36,043 bases of DNA from Acidobacteriota bacterium (GTDB lineage Bacteria; Acidobacteriota; UBA6911), in contig JAAYCX010000098.1 of NCBI GenBank assembly GCA_012729555.1, positions 1 to 36,043 on the forward strand. The letters run 5' to 3'. Below the pieces are notes generated by a model. It searched no databases. It saw only the letters and a program-made list of their open reading frames with translations, and had not been told where the DNA came from. The position numbers and the translations under genes are program-made. Below are positions 29,068 to 35,951 of the stretch, in pieces. Every line of letters begins with the position of its first letter. Position 1 is the first letter of the stretch.

Positions 29068-29771
29068 CGAGGCAAACCGTGGGCAACCCCGACTGGATGT
29101 GGAACGAAATGCGGCAGGTGGGAACCGACTACGCCGACACCGCCGAGGTGGCGGCCTATGACGCGCGCATGGCGTCCTTTCGCGACGTGAACCGGGAAAA
29201 TCAGCAGACATTGGCGCTTCTCGAGCTCGCGCCGGGCTCGAAGGTCCTCGAGATCGGGTGCGGCACCGGGCGATTCGCCCGCGCCGCCGCCCGGGCGGGC
29301 CTCGAATCCTTTGCGGTCGACATCTCCGAAGTCATGCTCCGCTACCTGGCCGAAAAAGCGCAGGAAGAGGGATTAAAGCTTGCCGGGCTTCAACACGCGG
29401 GCTTTTTGACCATGAGCTTTCCTCCGGGGCATTTTAACGCGGCGGTCTCGGGCGCCGCCCTGCACCACCTCCCCGACGCCTGGAAGCTCGTCGCCCTTCT
29501 CAACGTCGCCCGGGTTCTCCGGCCCGGGGGGCGGTTTCTCCTCGGGGACGTGGTGTTTTCCCTCTCCCCGGACGAGACTCCCGAAGAATGCTTCGAGCGC
29601 TTCTGCGCGTCGCTTCCCGGCATGCGGCTGGAAGCGGCGCGCCACGCCGCCGCGGAGTTCTCCACCTACGACTGGATCCTGGAGGGCCTGATCGAACGCG
29701 CCGGCTTCGAGATCGAGTCAAGGACCGCCGCCCCCGCCTCCTTCATCCGGTACCTTTGCAGGAAAACCTAG
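29064..29771 (+). CDS. class I SAM-dependent methyltransferase (235 aa), last gene of the DUF4037/DUF4125 operon
   Basis: SAM-binding motif I is VLEIGCGTGRFARAAARAG, followed by FAVDISEVML (motif II), SFPPGHFNAAVSGAALHHLP (motif IV) and ARVLRPGGRFLLGDVVF (motif V/VI). It overlaps the DUF4125 stop by ATGA and so is obligately co-translated, which separates it from the unrelated methyltransferase at 8111-8830. The C-terminal 60 residues (about 175-235) may form the substrate cap. Substrate unknown; methylation in a metabolic or modification pathway with the preceding gene products is inferred. A 52-base gap separates it from the convergent BrnA. Confidence 0.9.
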   Translation: MTRQTVGNPDWMWNEMRQVGTDYADTAEVAAYDARMASFRDVNRENQQTLALLELAPGSKVLEIGCGTGRFARAAARAGLESFAVDISEVMLRYLAEKAQEEGLKLAGLQHAGFLTMSFPPGHFNAAVSGAALHHLPDAWKLVALLNVARVLRPGGRFLLGDVVFSLSPDETPEECFERFCASLPGMRLEAARHAAAEFSTYDWILEGLIERAGFEIESRTAAPASFIRYLCRKT

Positions 29772-29823
29772 CGCGGGCCGCTCTTGAGTTCTTCAGCCAG
29801 GTGTTCTCCCGGACGTATCGCAG

Positions 29824-30129
29824 TTAACGGCATGGTGAACCGCTGGAGCCCTTGTCGGGATTGGCTCTTTGAGCAGCGCCATACCTGGCCAACTCCTCCC
29901 GGACCACCGAGCGCAGTGTCTCTTCCAGCGGTTCCTCCATCGATTCGATATGCCGGCGCAAAGCTTCATTGATCAACGCCTGATAGCTGCCCCCCCCTGC
30001 GGCGTGGACCTGGGCGCGGAATGATTCCAGGATGTCATCGTCAATGCGAATCGTAATTCGGGTCTTTCCGGGAGGCGCCTTGAGGACCCTGCCCCGCTTG
30101 CCATGCGAGAAATCGTATTCCTTTTTCAT
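29824..30129 (-). CDS. brnA: BrnA-type antitoxin (101 aa)
   Basis: The ribbon-helix-helix core reads KTRITIRIDDDILESFRAQV, followed by a helix GGGSYQALINEALRRHI; this is the BrnA pattern. The N-terminus (KKEYDFSHGKRGRV) is also typical. It follows the BrnT gene by three bases, on the same strand. BrnA binds BrnT and represses the promoter; the promoter at 30403-30431 precedes BrnT. The C-terminal ~25 residues (after VREELARYG) are unusual and may be an added tail. Confidence 0.9.
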   Translation of the reverse strand: MKKEYDFSHGKRGRVLKAPPGKTRITIRIDDDILESFRAQVHAAGGGSYQALINEALRRHIESMEEPLEETLRSVVREELARYGAAQRANPDKGSSGSPCR

Positions 30130-30132
30130 GAT

Positions 30133-30396
30133 CTAACCCTCGTACTGATGGCTCTCATGTGGTGTCGCCCGCCTGGCCGATATGATTCTGATGGTGTCGC
30201 CACGCCAGGCATAGACTACAACCAACAGACGGCCCAGGGCATTCATCCCTAAAGTGACAAAGCGCTCCTCGCCTGAAACACACTCTCGAATGGTGACTGC
30301 CCGGTCGTCGTCGAGCACCGATACCGCATCGGCGAAATCAACATTGTGTTTCCGTTGGTTTGAAGCCGCTTTGGCTGGATCCCAATCGAGCTTCAT
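30133..30396 (-). CDS. brnT: BrnT-type RNase toxin (87 aa)
   Basis: KLDWDPAKAASNQRKHNVDF, then EERFVTLGMNALGRLLVVVY and IRIISARRATPHE are the BrnT signatures; the RNase residues of the family (the Arg/His/Lys group in RKH and SARRA) are present. The start is set at 30396 because the -10 box at 30408-30403 leaves only about 6 bases before an ATG pair at 30399/30396, so a leaderless message starting with MKLDW is expected. A longer frame upstream is the remnant described at 30424-30519. It forms a pair with BrnA. Confidence 0.9.
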   Translation of the reverse strand: MKLDWDPAKAASNQRKHNVDFADAVSVLDDDRAVTIRECVSGEERFVTLGMNALGRLLVVVYAWRGDTIRIISARRATPHESHQYEG

Positions 30397-30402
30397 CATA
30401 AA

Positions 30403-30431
30403 ATTGTATGTACATGCGTGCATATTGTCAA
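30403..30431 (-). promoter_or_regulatory. brnTA promoter, near consensus
   Basis: On the minus strand TTGACA (30431-30426), exactly 17 bases, TACAAT (30408-30403). The predicted start lies at the ATG pair 30399/30396, with no ribosome site, so leaderless. The spacer contains ATGTACAT and TGCATA partial palindromes, candidate BrnA sites. Confidence 0.75.
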
Positions 30432-30519
30432 GGTGCTGGAAAATATCCACCCTTTCGGCTGCTCCCACGGTGGCGCCGGCCTTGATTTCCACCCCGGCCA
30501 CGGCGCTCTCGGGGCGAAA
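30424..30519 (-). pseudogene. C-terminal remnant of a DUF4143/AAA ATPase
   Basis: The frame upstream of BrnT reads FRPESAVAGVEIKAGATV and then AERVDIFQHLDN. This resembles the C-terminal GIEVKA-type strand-turn of DUF4143 ATPases. It is only about 32 residues long with no start, and the BrnT promoter lies within its end. Weak but specific. Confidence 0.4.
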
Positions 30520-30586
30520 TACCGGAATGGGGAATCGGCCCTGGCCTGCCTGACGGAATTCTGGAACTTTCCCCCGATGACGGTGA

Positions 30587-30613
30587 CAGATTCACCACTT
30601 TCCGGTGAATCTG
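30587..30613. repeat. perfect 10-bp-arm hairpin upstream of the metallophosphoesterase gene
   Basis: CAGATTCACC (30587-30596), 7-base loop, GGTGAATCTG (30604-30613). It could be a REP-type element or an operator. An ACTTTCC motif lies before the left arm and in the loop, in the same layout as the TCCCATT pair in the 21437-21491 element. Confidence 0.6.
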
Positions 30614-30706
30614 CATTCGCCTTACAATGATATTATGGCTCCCGGGAATTACTCTTGCAGCCGGGCAGGCAATCCCTGCATGTTCGTTCCCATCGGGGGT
30701 GAGGTG

Positions 30707-32245
30707 ATGATGAGAAAACCGAGGATTCGCGCGATCCCCTTCATAGCGGCCGTTTTGCTCCTCATCGGCCTGATCCTGGCGGCCGGGGACCGCCTCTCCG
30801 CGATGTTCGCCCCCGCCCCGAGCGATCCTGTCCGCAGGATCACCCTTTTCTACACCAGCGACGAAGAAGGGTACCTGGAGCCCACGAGGGACAGGGTAAG
30901 GTCCTACGGCGGCTCGGCCCAGGTCATGGCCGCCCTGCGCCAACGGGGGTATCTTCCCGGGGGCGAGCAGTCCCTGCTCCTCAGCGGGGGCGACATGTGG
31001 ACCGGTCCGGCGATCTCCACCTGGTTTGAGGGGGAATCGACCGTCGCGGTCATGAACGCGATGGGCTACCAGGCCGCCGCCATCGGCAACCACGAGTTCG
31101 ACTTCGGCCAGGAAAGGCTGAGGGCGAACCGGAAGGCCGCCCGATTCCCCTTTCTCTCGGCCAACCTGACGGTGAAAGACACCGGCGAACGGCCCGATTA
31201 TGCGCTCCCCTATATCCTCCGCGAGGTGAATGGAGTCAAAGTGGCCGTCATCGGGCTGACCACCCGGCAGACCCCCGGGATCGTCGTTCCCGACAACATC
31301 GCGGGCCTCGAAGTGACCGACTACGCCGAAGCCCTACGGCGCACGGTCCCCCGGGCGGCGGCGGAAGGGGCCGAGTTGCCGGTGGTGATCGCCCACGTCT
31401 GCCCGACCGACCTCCACACCCTGGTCCCGGTCGCCGCGGAGCTTTCCATCCCCCTGATGCTCGGGGGCCACTGCCACTCGGTCGTCGAAAATGTCGAGCA
31501 AAAAGGCGTGCGCATCATCGGGCCGGGCGCCCATTGGCAGTCCTTCGCCCAGGTGGAGATCGCCTTCGATAAAGCCGCCCGCAAGGTGGTGCACACGAGG
31601 GCCGACCTGGTGCGGGTCGAGCATCCGCTCAAAGGCACCCCCCTCCCCTCCGACCCGGCGATCGCGGCCATCGTCGCCGGGTGGTCGAAGAAAGCGGAAG
31701 CGGCGCTGGGAGAGGTCATCGGCTACACCAGGGCCGGCATTCCCAGGGGTCAGCCGCTGTATGACCTGCTGCTCCATTCCTGGCTGTGGGCCTACCCGGA
31801 GGCCGACATCGCCATCAGCAACTTCGGCGGCTTCCGGGAGGCCATCGCGCCGGGCGAGATCACCCGCGCCGACATCCTGACCACGTGGCCTTTCAACAAC
31901 GACATCGTATCGGTCGACCTGACCGGCGCGCAGCTCGTGGAAAACCTCCGTCGCTGCGGAGGCGCGGCGGCGGGTCTCACCTATCGCCGCTCCGGGGAGG
32001 AGGTCGAGGCCACCCTCGACAGCGGCCGCCCCCTCGACCCGGCGGCCACCTACCGCGTGCTCGTGAACAGTTACATGTACGCGGGCGGGGACCACTATCT
32101 GTTCAAGACCCAGAATCCCAACGGCACCAGCCTCGGAGTCCCGATGCAGGACCCGGTAATCCGGTGGATCCAGGCTCAGAAGACTTCGCCGCAGCATCCG
32201 CTGGAAACCCTGTTGCAGGACAAGGCGTTATCGCCTCGCCGCTAG
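30707..32245 (+). CDS. membrane-anchored 5'-nucleotidase/UshA-like metallophosphoesterase (512 aa)
   Basis: An N-terminal membrane anchor or signal (residues 8-27) precedes the two-domain layout of UshA/YfkN. The N-terminal metallophosphatase has SGGDMWTG, IGNHEFDFGQ, VVIAHVCPTD and GGHCHSVV, the Asp/His/Asn metal ligands (the first block is TLFYTSDEEGYL, where the usual DxH is altered to SDEE). The C-terminal domain has DIAISNFGGFREAI and WPFNNDIVSVDLTG with VNSYMYAGGDHY, the substrate-binding part. Such enzymes cleave nucleotides outside the cytoplasm. I chose 30707 because GGGGTGAGG lies just upstream; the neighbouring ATG at 30710 and an upstream one are possible. The altered first motif may change metal binding. 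Confidence 0.85.
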   Translation: MMRKPRIRAIPFIAAVLLLIGLILAAGDRLSAMFAPAPSDPVRRITLFYTSDEEGYLEPTRDRVRSYGGSAQVMAALRQRGYLPGGEQSLLLSGGDMWTGPAISTWFEGESTVAVMNAMGYQAAAIGNHEFDFGQERLRANRKAARFPFLSANLTVKDTGERPDYALPYILREVNGVKVAVIGLTTRQTPGIVVPDNIAGLEVTDYAEALRRTVPRAAAEGAELPVVIAHVCPTDLHTLVPVAAELSIPLMLGGHCHSVVENVEQKGVRIIGPGAHWQSFAQVEIAFDKAARKVVHTRADLVRVEHPLKGTPLPSDPAIAAIVAGWSKKAEAALGEVIGYTRAGIPRGQPLYDLLLHSWLWAYPEADIAISNFGGFREAIAPGEITRADILTTWPFNNDIVSVDLTGAQLVENLRRCGGAAAGLTYRRSGEEVEATLDSGRPLDPAATYRVLVNSYMYAGGDHYLFKTQNPNGTSLGVPMQDPVIRWIQAQKTSPQHPLETLLQDKALSPRR

Positions 32246-32266
32246 ATCCCCCGACGGACGATTGCG

Positions 32267-32281
32267 GGGCAAAGCCCTTTT
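32267..32281 (+). terminator. possible intrinsic terminator after the metallophosphoesterase gene
   Basis: GGGC (32267-32270), loop AAA, GCCC (32274-32277), then TTTT. The stem is only four base pairs, so it is weak. Confidence 0.35.
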
Positions 32282-32346
32282 GTGTGACATCCAAGCACTC
32301 CGTTCTCCACGCAATTCCTGTCCCTCGAGGCCTGCCAAGGGCATGA

Positions 32347-32423
32347 ATTATATGTTATATAATATCTTTTATGCCGCCTTATATGCTATCGCATATCCCT
32401 TGATTTACAAAACGATACGTTTT
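32347..32423 (+). promoter_or_regulatory. three tandem palindromes upstream of hipB
   Basis: ATTATAT-GTT-ATATAAT (32347-32363), ATATGC-TATC-GCATAT (32381-32396), AAAACG-ATA-CGTTTT (32409-32423). They differ in sequence, so they may be separate sites; the third lies between the -35 and -10 of the promoter. HipB-type proteins autoregulate through such dyads. Confidence 0.55.
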
Positions 32424-32428
32424 ATTAT
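32400..32428 (+). promoter_or_regulatory. hipB promoter, leaderless
   Basis: TTGATT (32400-32405), 17-base spacer, TATTAT (32423-32428). The start would be at or next to the ATG at 32435, and no ribosome site is present. Confidence 0.65.
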
Positions 32429-32434
32429 ATATAG

Positions 32435-32806
32435 ATGAGAGATGATACAAAGAAGCATATCGGGCAAAGACCATTAAGGCTAAAAGGGCTTCCCGTGGAT
32501 CTCCGGGAAAAGCTCAAAGAAGCGAGGATCGGTCGCGGCTGGGGCCAGAGGGAGCTGGGCGGTAAAATCGGGTTGCCCCAACCGCACATATCCGCCATTG
32601 AATCGGGCGGGGTTGTGCCCCGTTTCGACACGCTGCTCGATATCGTCCGGGTTCTCGATCTGGACCTCCTGCTCGTTCCCCGTTCGCTTGTTCCCGCGGT
32701 ACAGTCTCTCATACGGGCGCAGAAGGAGCCCGAGTCCGCTGAGAAATCGCTCTATGCAGCCGGTGATGAAGAGCCACCACCCGAAAGGGACCATGATGAA
32801 ATATGA
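32435..32806 (+). CDS. hipB: XRE-family antitoxin HipB-like (123 aa)
   Basis: The helix-turn-helix reads LKEARIGRGWGQRELGGKIG and LPQPHISAIESGG, followed by VPRFDTLLDIVRVLDLDLLL, the HipB pattern. The N-terminal 25 residues (KKHIGQRPLRLKGLPVDLRE) and the acidic C-terminus (AGDEEPPPERDHDEI) are longer than in Escherichia HipB. Its 3' end overlaps the hipA start by 14 bases. The upstream promoter and dyads suggest strong autoregulation. Because the hipA frame is disrupted downstream, HipB may now serve only as a regulator. Confidence 0.88.
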   Translation: MRDDTKKHIGQRPLRLKGLPVDLREKLKEARIGRGWGQRELGGKIGLPQPHISAIESGGVVPRFDTLLDIVRVLDLDLLLVPRSLVPAVQSLIRAQKEPESAEKSLYAAGDEEPPPERDHDEI

Positions 32807-34154
32807 TCCCAAAACAATAAACGCGCTCGCGGTCCACCTGCACAAACGCCGAATTGGTGTAATAAACCGGCTCGGTGGTGATGGCTTTCTTTTCTCATTC
32901 GAGCAGGATTATATCGACGACTCGAACCGGCCCACGCTCAGCCTTTCCTTCAAGGGGCAGGCCGGCGGCTTGGTCTATCCAACGCGCGCCGTGGCAGCGC
33001 GATTGCCCGTATTCTTCTCGAACCTTTTGCCCGAAGGCCATCTGCGTGAGTATCTCGCCACGCATGCCGGCGTGAAGCCTCGACGCGAATTTTTCCTTCT
33101 GGCTGTGCTCGGGGAAGATCTTCCCGGCGCACTCACCGTAGCACCGTAATCGTGCAATAATCCCCACATTCCCAAGGGCCTGGTGAATGCCTATGATACC
33201 CCCTAAAAATGGGAGGAATCATGGCACTCAAAACAGGACAAACCACAACCCATCGATCGAATACAGGAATCTGTCGCACCCGATGAAGGAAAACGCGATC
33301 AGGATGAGCCCGCGCCGGGGCCCGTTTTCAGATTTTCACTCGCGGGAGTACGGCTGAAATTCTCAGCACTCATGGAGGCCTCGGGTGGCCTCACTATTCC
33401 CGCCGGCGGAAAAGGAGGTTCGTGGGTGGTGAAGCTGCCATCCGGCCGATTTGCGGGAGTGCCCGAAAACGAATACACCATGATGTCGCTCGCACGGGAA
33501 ACAGGCATTGAGGTTCCACCCATGGAGCTGGTCGACATGAGCGACATTCGCGGACTGCCCGCCGATGCCGGCGCCATGGAAGGGAAGGCACTTGCCGTAC
33601 GGCGCTTCGATCGCGGCACCCGTGGGGAGAGCATCCACATGGAGGATTTTGCCCAGGTCTTCGCTGTCTATCCGGAAGACAAATACCACCGGCACAGCTA
33701 TGCCGACATTGCTTCCGTTTTATGGGCGGAAACCGGAGAAGCCGGCACGTATGAATTTTTGCGGCGGTTGGTCTTTTCGGTGCTGATCGGAAATGCGGAT
33801 ATGCACCTGAAGAACTGGTCGCTTCTCTATCCCGACCGCCGCACGCCTGTGTTGTCGCCTGCCTACGATTTTCTTTCTACCCTGCCTTACATACCGGGCG
33901 ATGAATTGGCCCTGGGTTTCGGCGGCAGCCGCAGCCTTCGTGAAATCACTCCCGATCAAGTAAGGCGTTTTGCAGATACTGCGCGACTGCCCGTAAGTCC
34001 GTTATGGAAGATCGTCATCGACACCACAGAGCGAACCGTGGCGGCCTGGGAGACACTCGCCGAAAAGGATATTCTTTCCGAAAAGATGCGTGGATTGATC
34101 GGCGATCAGATTTTCTCCGTGGCAAAGACCGTCGCGCGCGCAACCGGCAAATAA
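32793..34154 (+). pseudogene. hipA: hipA kinase toxin gene interrupted by a frame-preserving insertion
   Basis: HipA phosphorylates glutamyl-tRNA synthetase (E. coli) or other tRNA synthetases. The N-terminal part (32793-33146) reads normally to GEDLPGALTVAP, then meets TAA at 33147. The same frame resumes near 33251 (IDRIQESVAPDEGKRDQ ... FRFSLAGVRLKFSALM) and runs to 34154. It includes the ATP-binding lysine segment (SWVVKLPSG), the catalytic GNADMHLKNWSLLYPD and the metal-binding PAYDFLST. Between is about 105 bases (35 codons) containing two stops (33147, 33204). Both halves together give about 420 aa, the usual HipA length. The insert has its own GGGAGGA and ATG (33221). The C-terminal half alone might be translated; the full kinase is not. 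Confidence 0.8.
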
Positions 34155-34478
34155 CTCCTGGTTACTGTCATTTCTCTTACAGTTCAATACCAATGCCCGG
34201 CGTTGCCCTCTTCAGGGGGACACCGCGCAACAAGCGGCGAATATATCTTCTCTGACCTAGCTTCTACCCGCGAGCCTGTAAAAGCGCCAGGATTCAACTC
34301 GTTTTTTGCCATGGCCGACTTCTACAGACACTGGTTGGAGAAGTATTCGCACCGGTGGCGCGGGTTTTCCCTGTTCGCATTTGCCGATCAATTAACCGGA
34401 AACTCTAAAGCGCTTATGTATCTATATGATATGGGTTTCTCCCAGACCTTTGCCGGTAATCCATCAATTACCCGTCAA
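34155..34478. other. gap after hipA with no supported gene
   Basis: A plus-strand frame is open here (for example MADFYRHWLEKYSHRW from 34311), but it continues into the antisense of the remnants at 34479-34911, with no ribosome site or recognised motif. It could be the N-terminus of a decayed gene. No repeats or RNA genes seen. Confidence 0.4.
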
Positions 34479-34793
34479 TTAAACTCTTGCCCAGAACGGA
34501 ACATACTTCATGAGCTTTCGAGAGGCCCCCTCGTCAACCGGCTTGATCGCTTCATCCTCAACCGCTTCAAGGATATATCGGGACACGGCCGCCTTGTTCC
34601 TCTCCTCCACGCCGAACCGTTCTCTCAGCGACGCATTCGTCAAATGATCGCGCATCACCCACTTCAGGCAAGCATGGAGGTAACAGGCGCGTACTCGATC
34701 TGCCTTATTCATTTCTCTCAGTGGCTTATGGGCGAAATGGAGGACTACCCGTGTAAAGCCTTTGGGTGCTTCAAAATAAGGAGCGGGGACCCG
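34479..34793 (-). pseudogene. C-terminal fragment of an AlbA_2-type ATP-binding/transcriptional regulator
   Basis: On the minus strand the frame reads PYFEAPKGFTRVVLHFAH, PLREMNKADRVRACYLHACL, TNASLRERFGVEERNKAAVS and SRKLMKYVPFWA, the C-terminal winged helix and end typical of AlbA_2/divergent-AAA regulator proteins. The N-terminal ATP-binding portion is missing: upstream the frame runs into an IS21 transposase fragment. The C-terminal part from the ATG at 34712 (77 codons) is open but has no own promoter that I see. Confidence 0.7.
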
Positions 34794-34911
34794 GCCGCTC
34801 CCGCGTTTCCGAATGAACGCGCTTGTTGGCTACCTCCTCGAGCCCGAGCCGCACCTGGTGGTTCACGTCGGCAAAATCCGCCAAGTTGTTCTTTACAGGA
34901 TTCTGCACTCG
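34782..34911 (-). pseudogene. C-terminal fragment of an IS21-family transposase (IstA)
   Basis: The minus-strand frame reads NPVKNNLADFADVNHQVRLG followed by LEEVANKRVHSETRERP. This matches the IstA C-terminal segment (pattern VKNN-x-L...F-x-D-(L/V)N-x-Q...W/L-L-(D/E)EVAN-x-RVH). It is about 40 residues long. The rest of the transposase and IstB are absent. It abuts the AlbA_2 fragment in another frame, which suggests that an insertion once split that gene. Confidence 0.6.
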
Positions 34912-35201
34912 GCTTCGACGGTCGCGCCGCTTCTGCGCCGTGCGGTTTTGTTCGACATAGGCCGGGTGTTGCTGCCGGTAGCGCCGGCTATATATATAGA
35001 AACCTCTATAGAGTTTTTGTACCGCCTCCCCGCAGATTAACCATCCAACCCGGTCCCCTTCGATTTTCCTGGAAATGGATCCCTTTGTAAGTCCCGGAAA
35101 CAAGTGGATGCTGATGGACGCCGGAACGCTTCAATTGCAGTGTGGATTTACAGGATGGCTCGGGTTACAAATGGGGAACGATTTGACCGGGAGTGGCGGG
35201 G
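34912..35201. other. gap with no supported gene
   Basis: It holds small hairpins (GCCGG/CCGGC near 34976-34991, then a TATATATATAG stretch and ATAGA/TCTAT near 34997-35010). It is probably debris from the IS21 event. No coding motif seen. Confidence 0.4.
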
Positions 35202-35552
35202 CTAATGGGTGTTGGCCTTGATGCTTTCGGCTGCCTGGATGAGGCTCTTGATCTCATCCTCGGTAAAGCTGGCTTCCTTGATGTAGCGGAGTAAGTTCAT
35301 GACCTCGGGTTGGTCATGAAGGTAGCCAGCTACTTCCGGATCCGTTGATGAAGACAAACGGAACAGTACGTCAGGATCGGCCGCCAATACCTTGGCCAAT
35401 TCCTTGATCACCTCTGGCCGTGGCGGTCGCTCCTTGCCACGCTCGATGCGGCTCAGGTAGGCGGGGGAGATGCCTACCTTGGTCGCTGTCTCGCGCAGCC
35501 CGAGGTCTTGGGCGACTCGAAGGTCGCGGATGGTTTCACCAAAGTTTTTCAT
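35202..35552 (-). CDS. XRE-family transcriptional regulator (116 aa)
   Basis: The HTH is FGETIRDLRVAQDLGLRETA / TKVGISPAYLSRIERGKERPP, at residues 3-43. The C-terminal part is helical (EVMNLLRYIKEASFTEDEIK). The start at 35552 is chosen because the -10 box at 35565-35560 leaves seven bases before the ATG, so the message is leaderless. It diverges from the excisionase-like gene, and both promoters appear to share a GGTATATT element. It probably represses the divergent operon that holds the gene at the right edge. Confidence 0.88.
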   Translation of the reverse strand: MKNFGETIRDLRVAQDLGLRETATKVGISPAYLSRIERGKERPPRPEVIKELAKVLAADPDVLFRLSSSTDPEVAGYLHDQPEVMNLLRYIKEASFTEDEIKSLIQAAESIKANTH

Positions 35553-35559
35553 AGGGTCT

Positions 35560-35591
35560 AATATACCTCGCTGTTTAGTGTTTTGCAACAC
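35560..35591 (-). promoter_or_regulatory. promoter of the XRE regulator, with a dyad at the -35
   Basis: On the minus strand TTGCAA (35588-35583), 17 bases, TATATT (35565-35560). GTGTT-TTGC-AACAC (35578-35591) overlaps the -35. GGTATATT occurs here (35567-35560, minus) and again at 35623-35630 (plus). Confidence 0.6.
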
Positions 35592-35716
35592 AAAATTCCT
35601 CTGGCATTCTTTGGCTTAATTTGGTATATTCTGGTTGATTTTTACTCAGAGGCAGGTAACTTACCCCTGTTCTGGCACTGTGCCTTGACGGCCAACAGCC
35701 CTGCAGGAGAGGCGAC

Positions 35717-35923
35717 ATGAGCAATGAAGAGGTTCTGAAACTAAAGGATGTCGCCGCCCTACTTAAGGTCGGCGACAAGACGGTCTATTCCATGGCCCAG
35801 ACCGGGGAACTGCCTGCTTTCAAGGTCCGAGGCCAGTGGCGATTCTCCCGAAAGGACATCGACGCATGGATAGAGCAACAGAAACACACAACCCAGGATT
35901 TCGGCGAGGACGACCAGAAATGA
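35717..35923 (+). CDS. excisionase-type helix-turn-helix protein (68 aa)
   Basis: The sequence reads VLKLKDVAALLKVGDKTVYS, then GELPAFKVRGQWRFSRKDIDAWI, the compact MerR/excisionase fold of HTH_17 proteins. GGAGAGG lies seven bases before the ATG. It begins a plus-strand operon with the gene at 35952, 28 bases downstream. In islands such proteins act as regulators or recombination directionality factors; the former is more likely here, as no integrase is visible. Confidence 0.88.
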   Translation: MSNEEVLKLKDVAALLKVGDKTVYSMAQTGELPAFKVRGQWRFSRKDIDAWIEQQKHTTQDFGEDDQK

Positions 35924-35951
35924 CACCAGCCTCGGTGAACGGAGTTTTTAT

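Noticed and set aside
34203-35090. 295-codon plus-strand frame
   Set aside because: Most of it is antisense to the AlbA_2 and IS21 remnants, whose minus-strand readings match known families; the first 60 residues stay unexplained.
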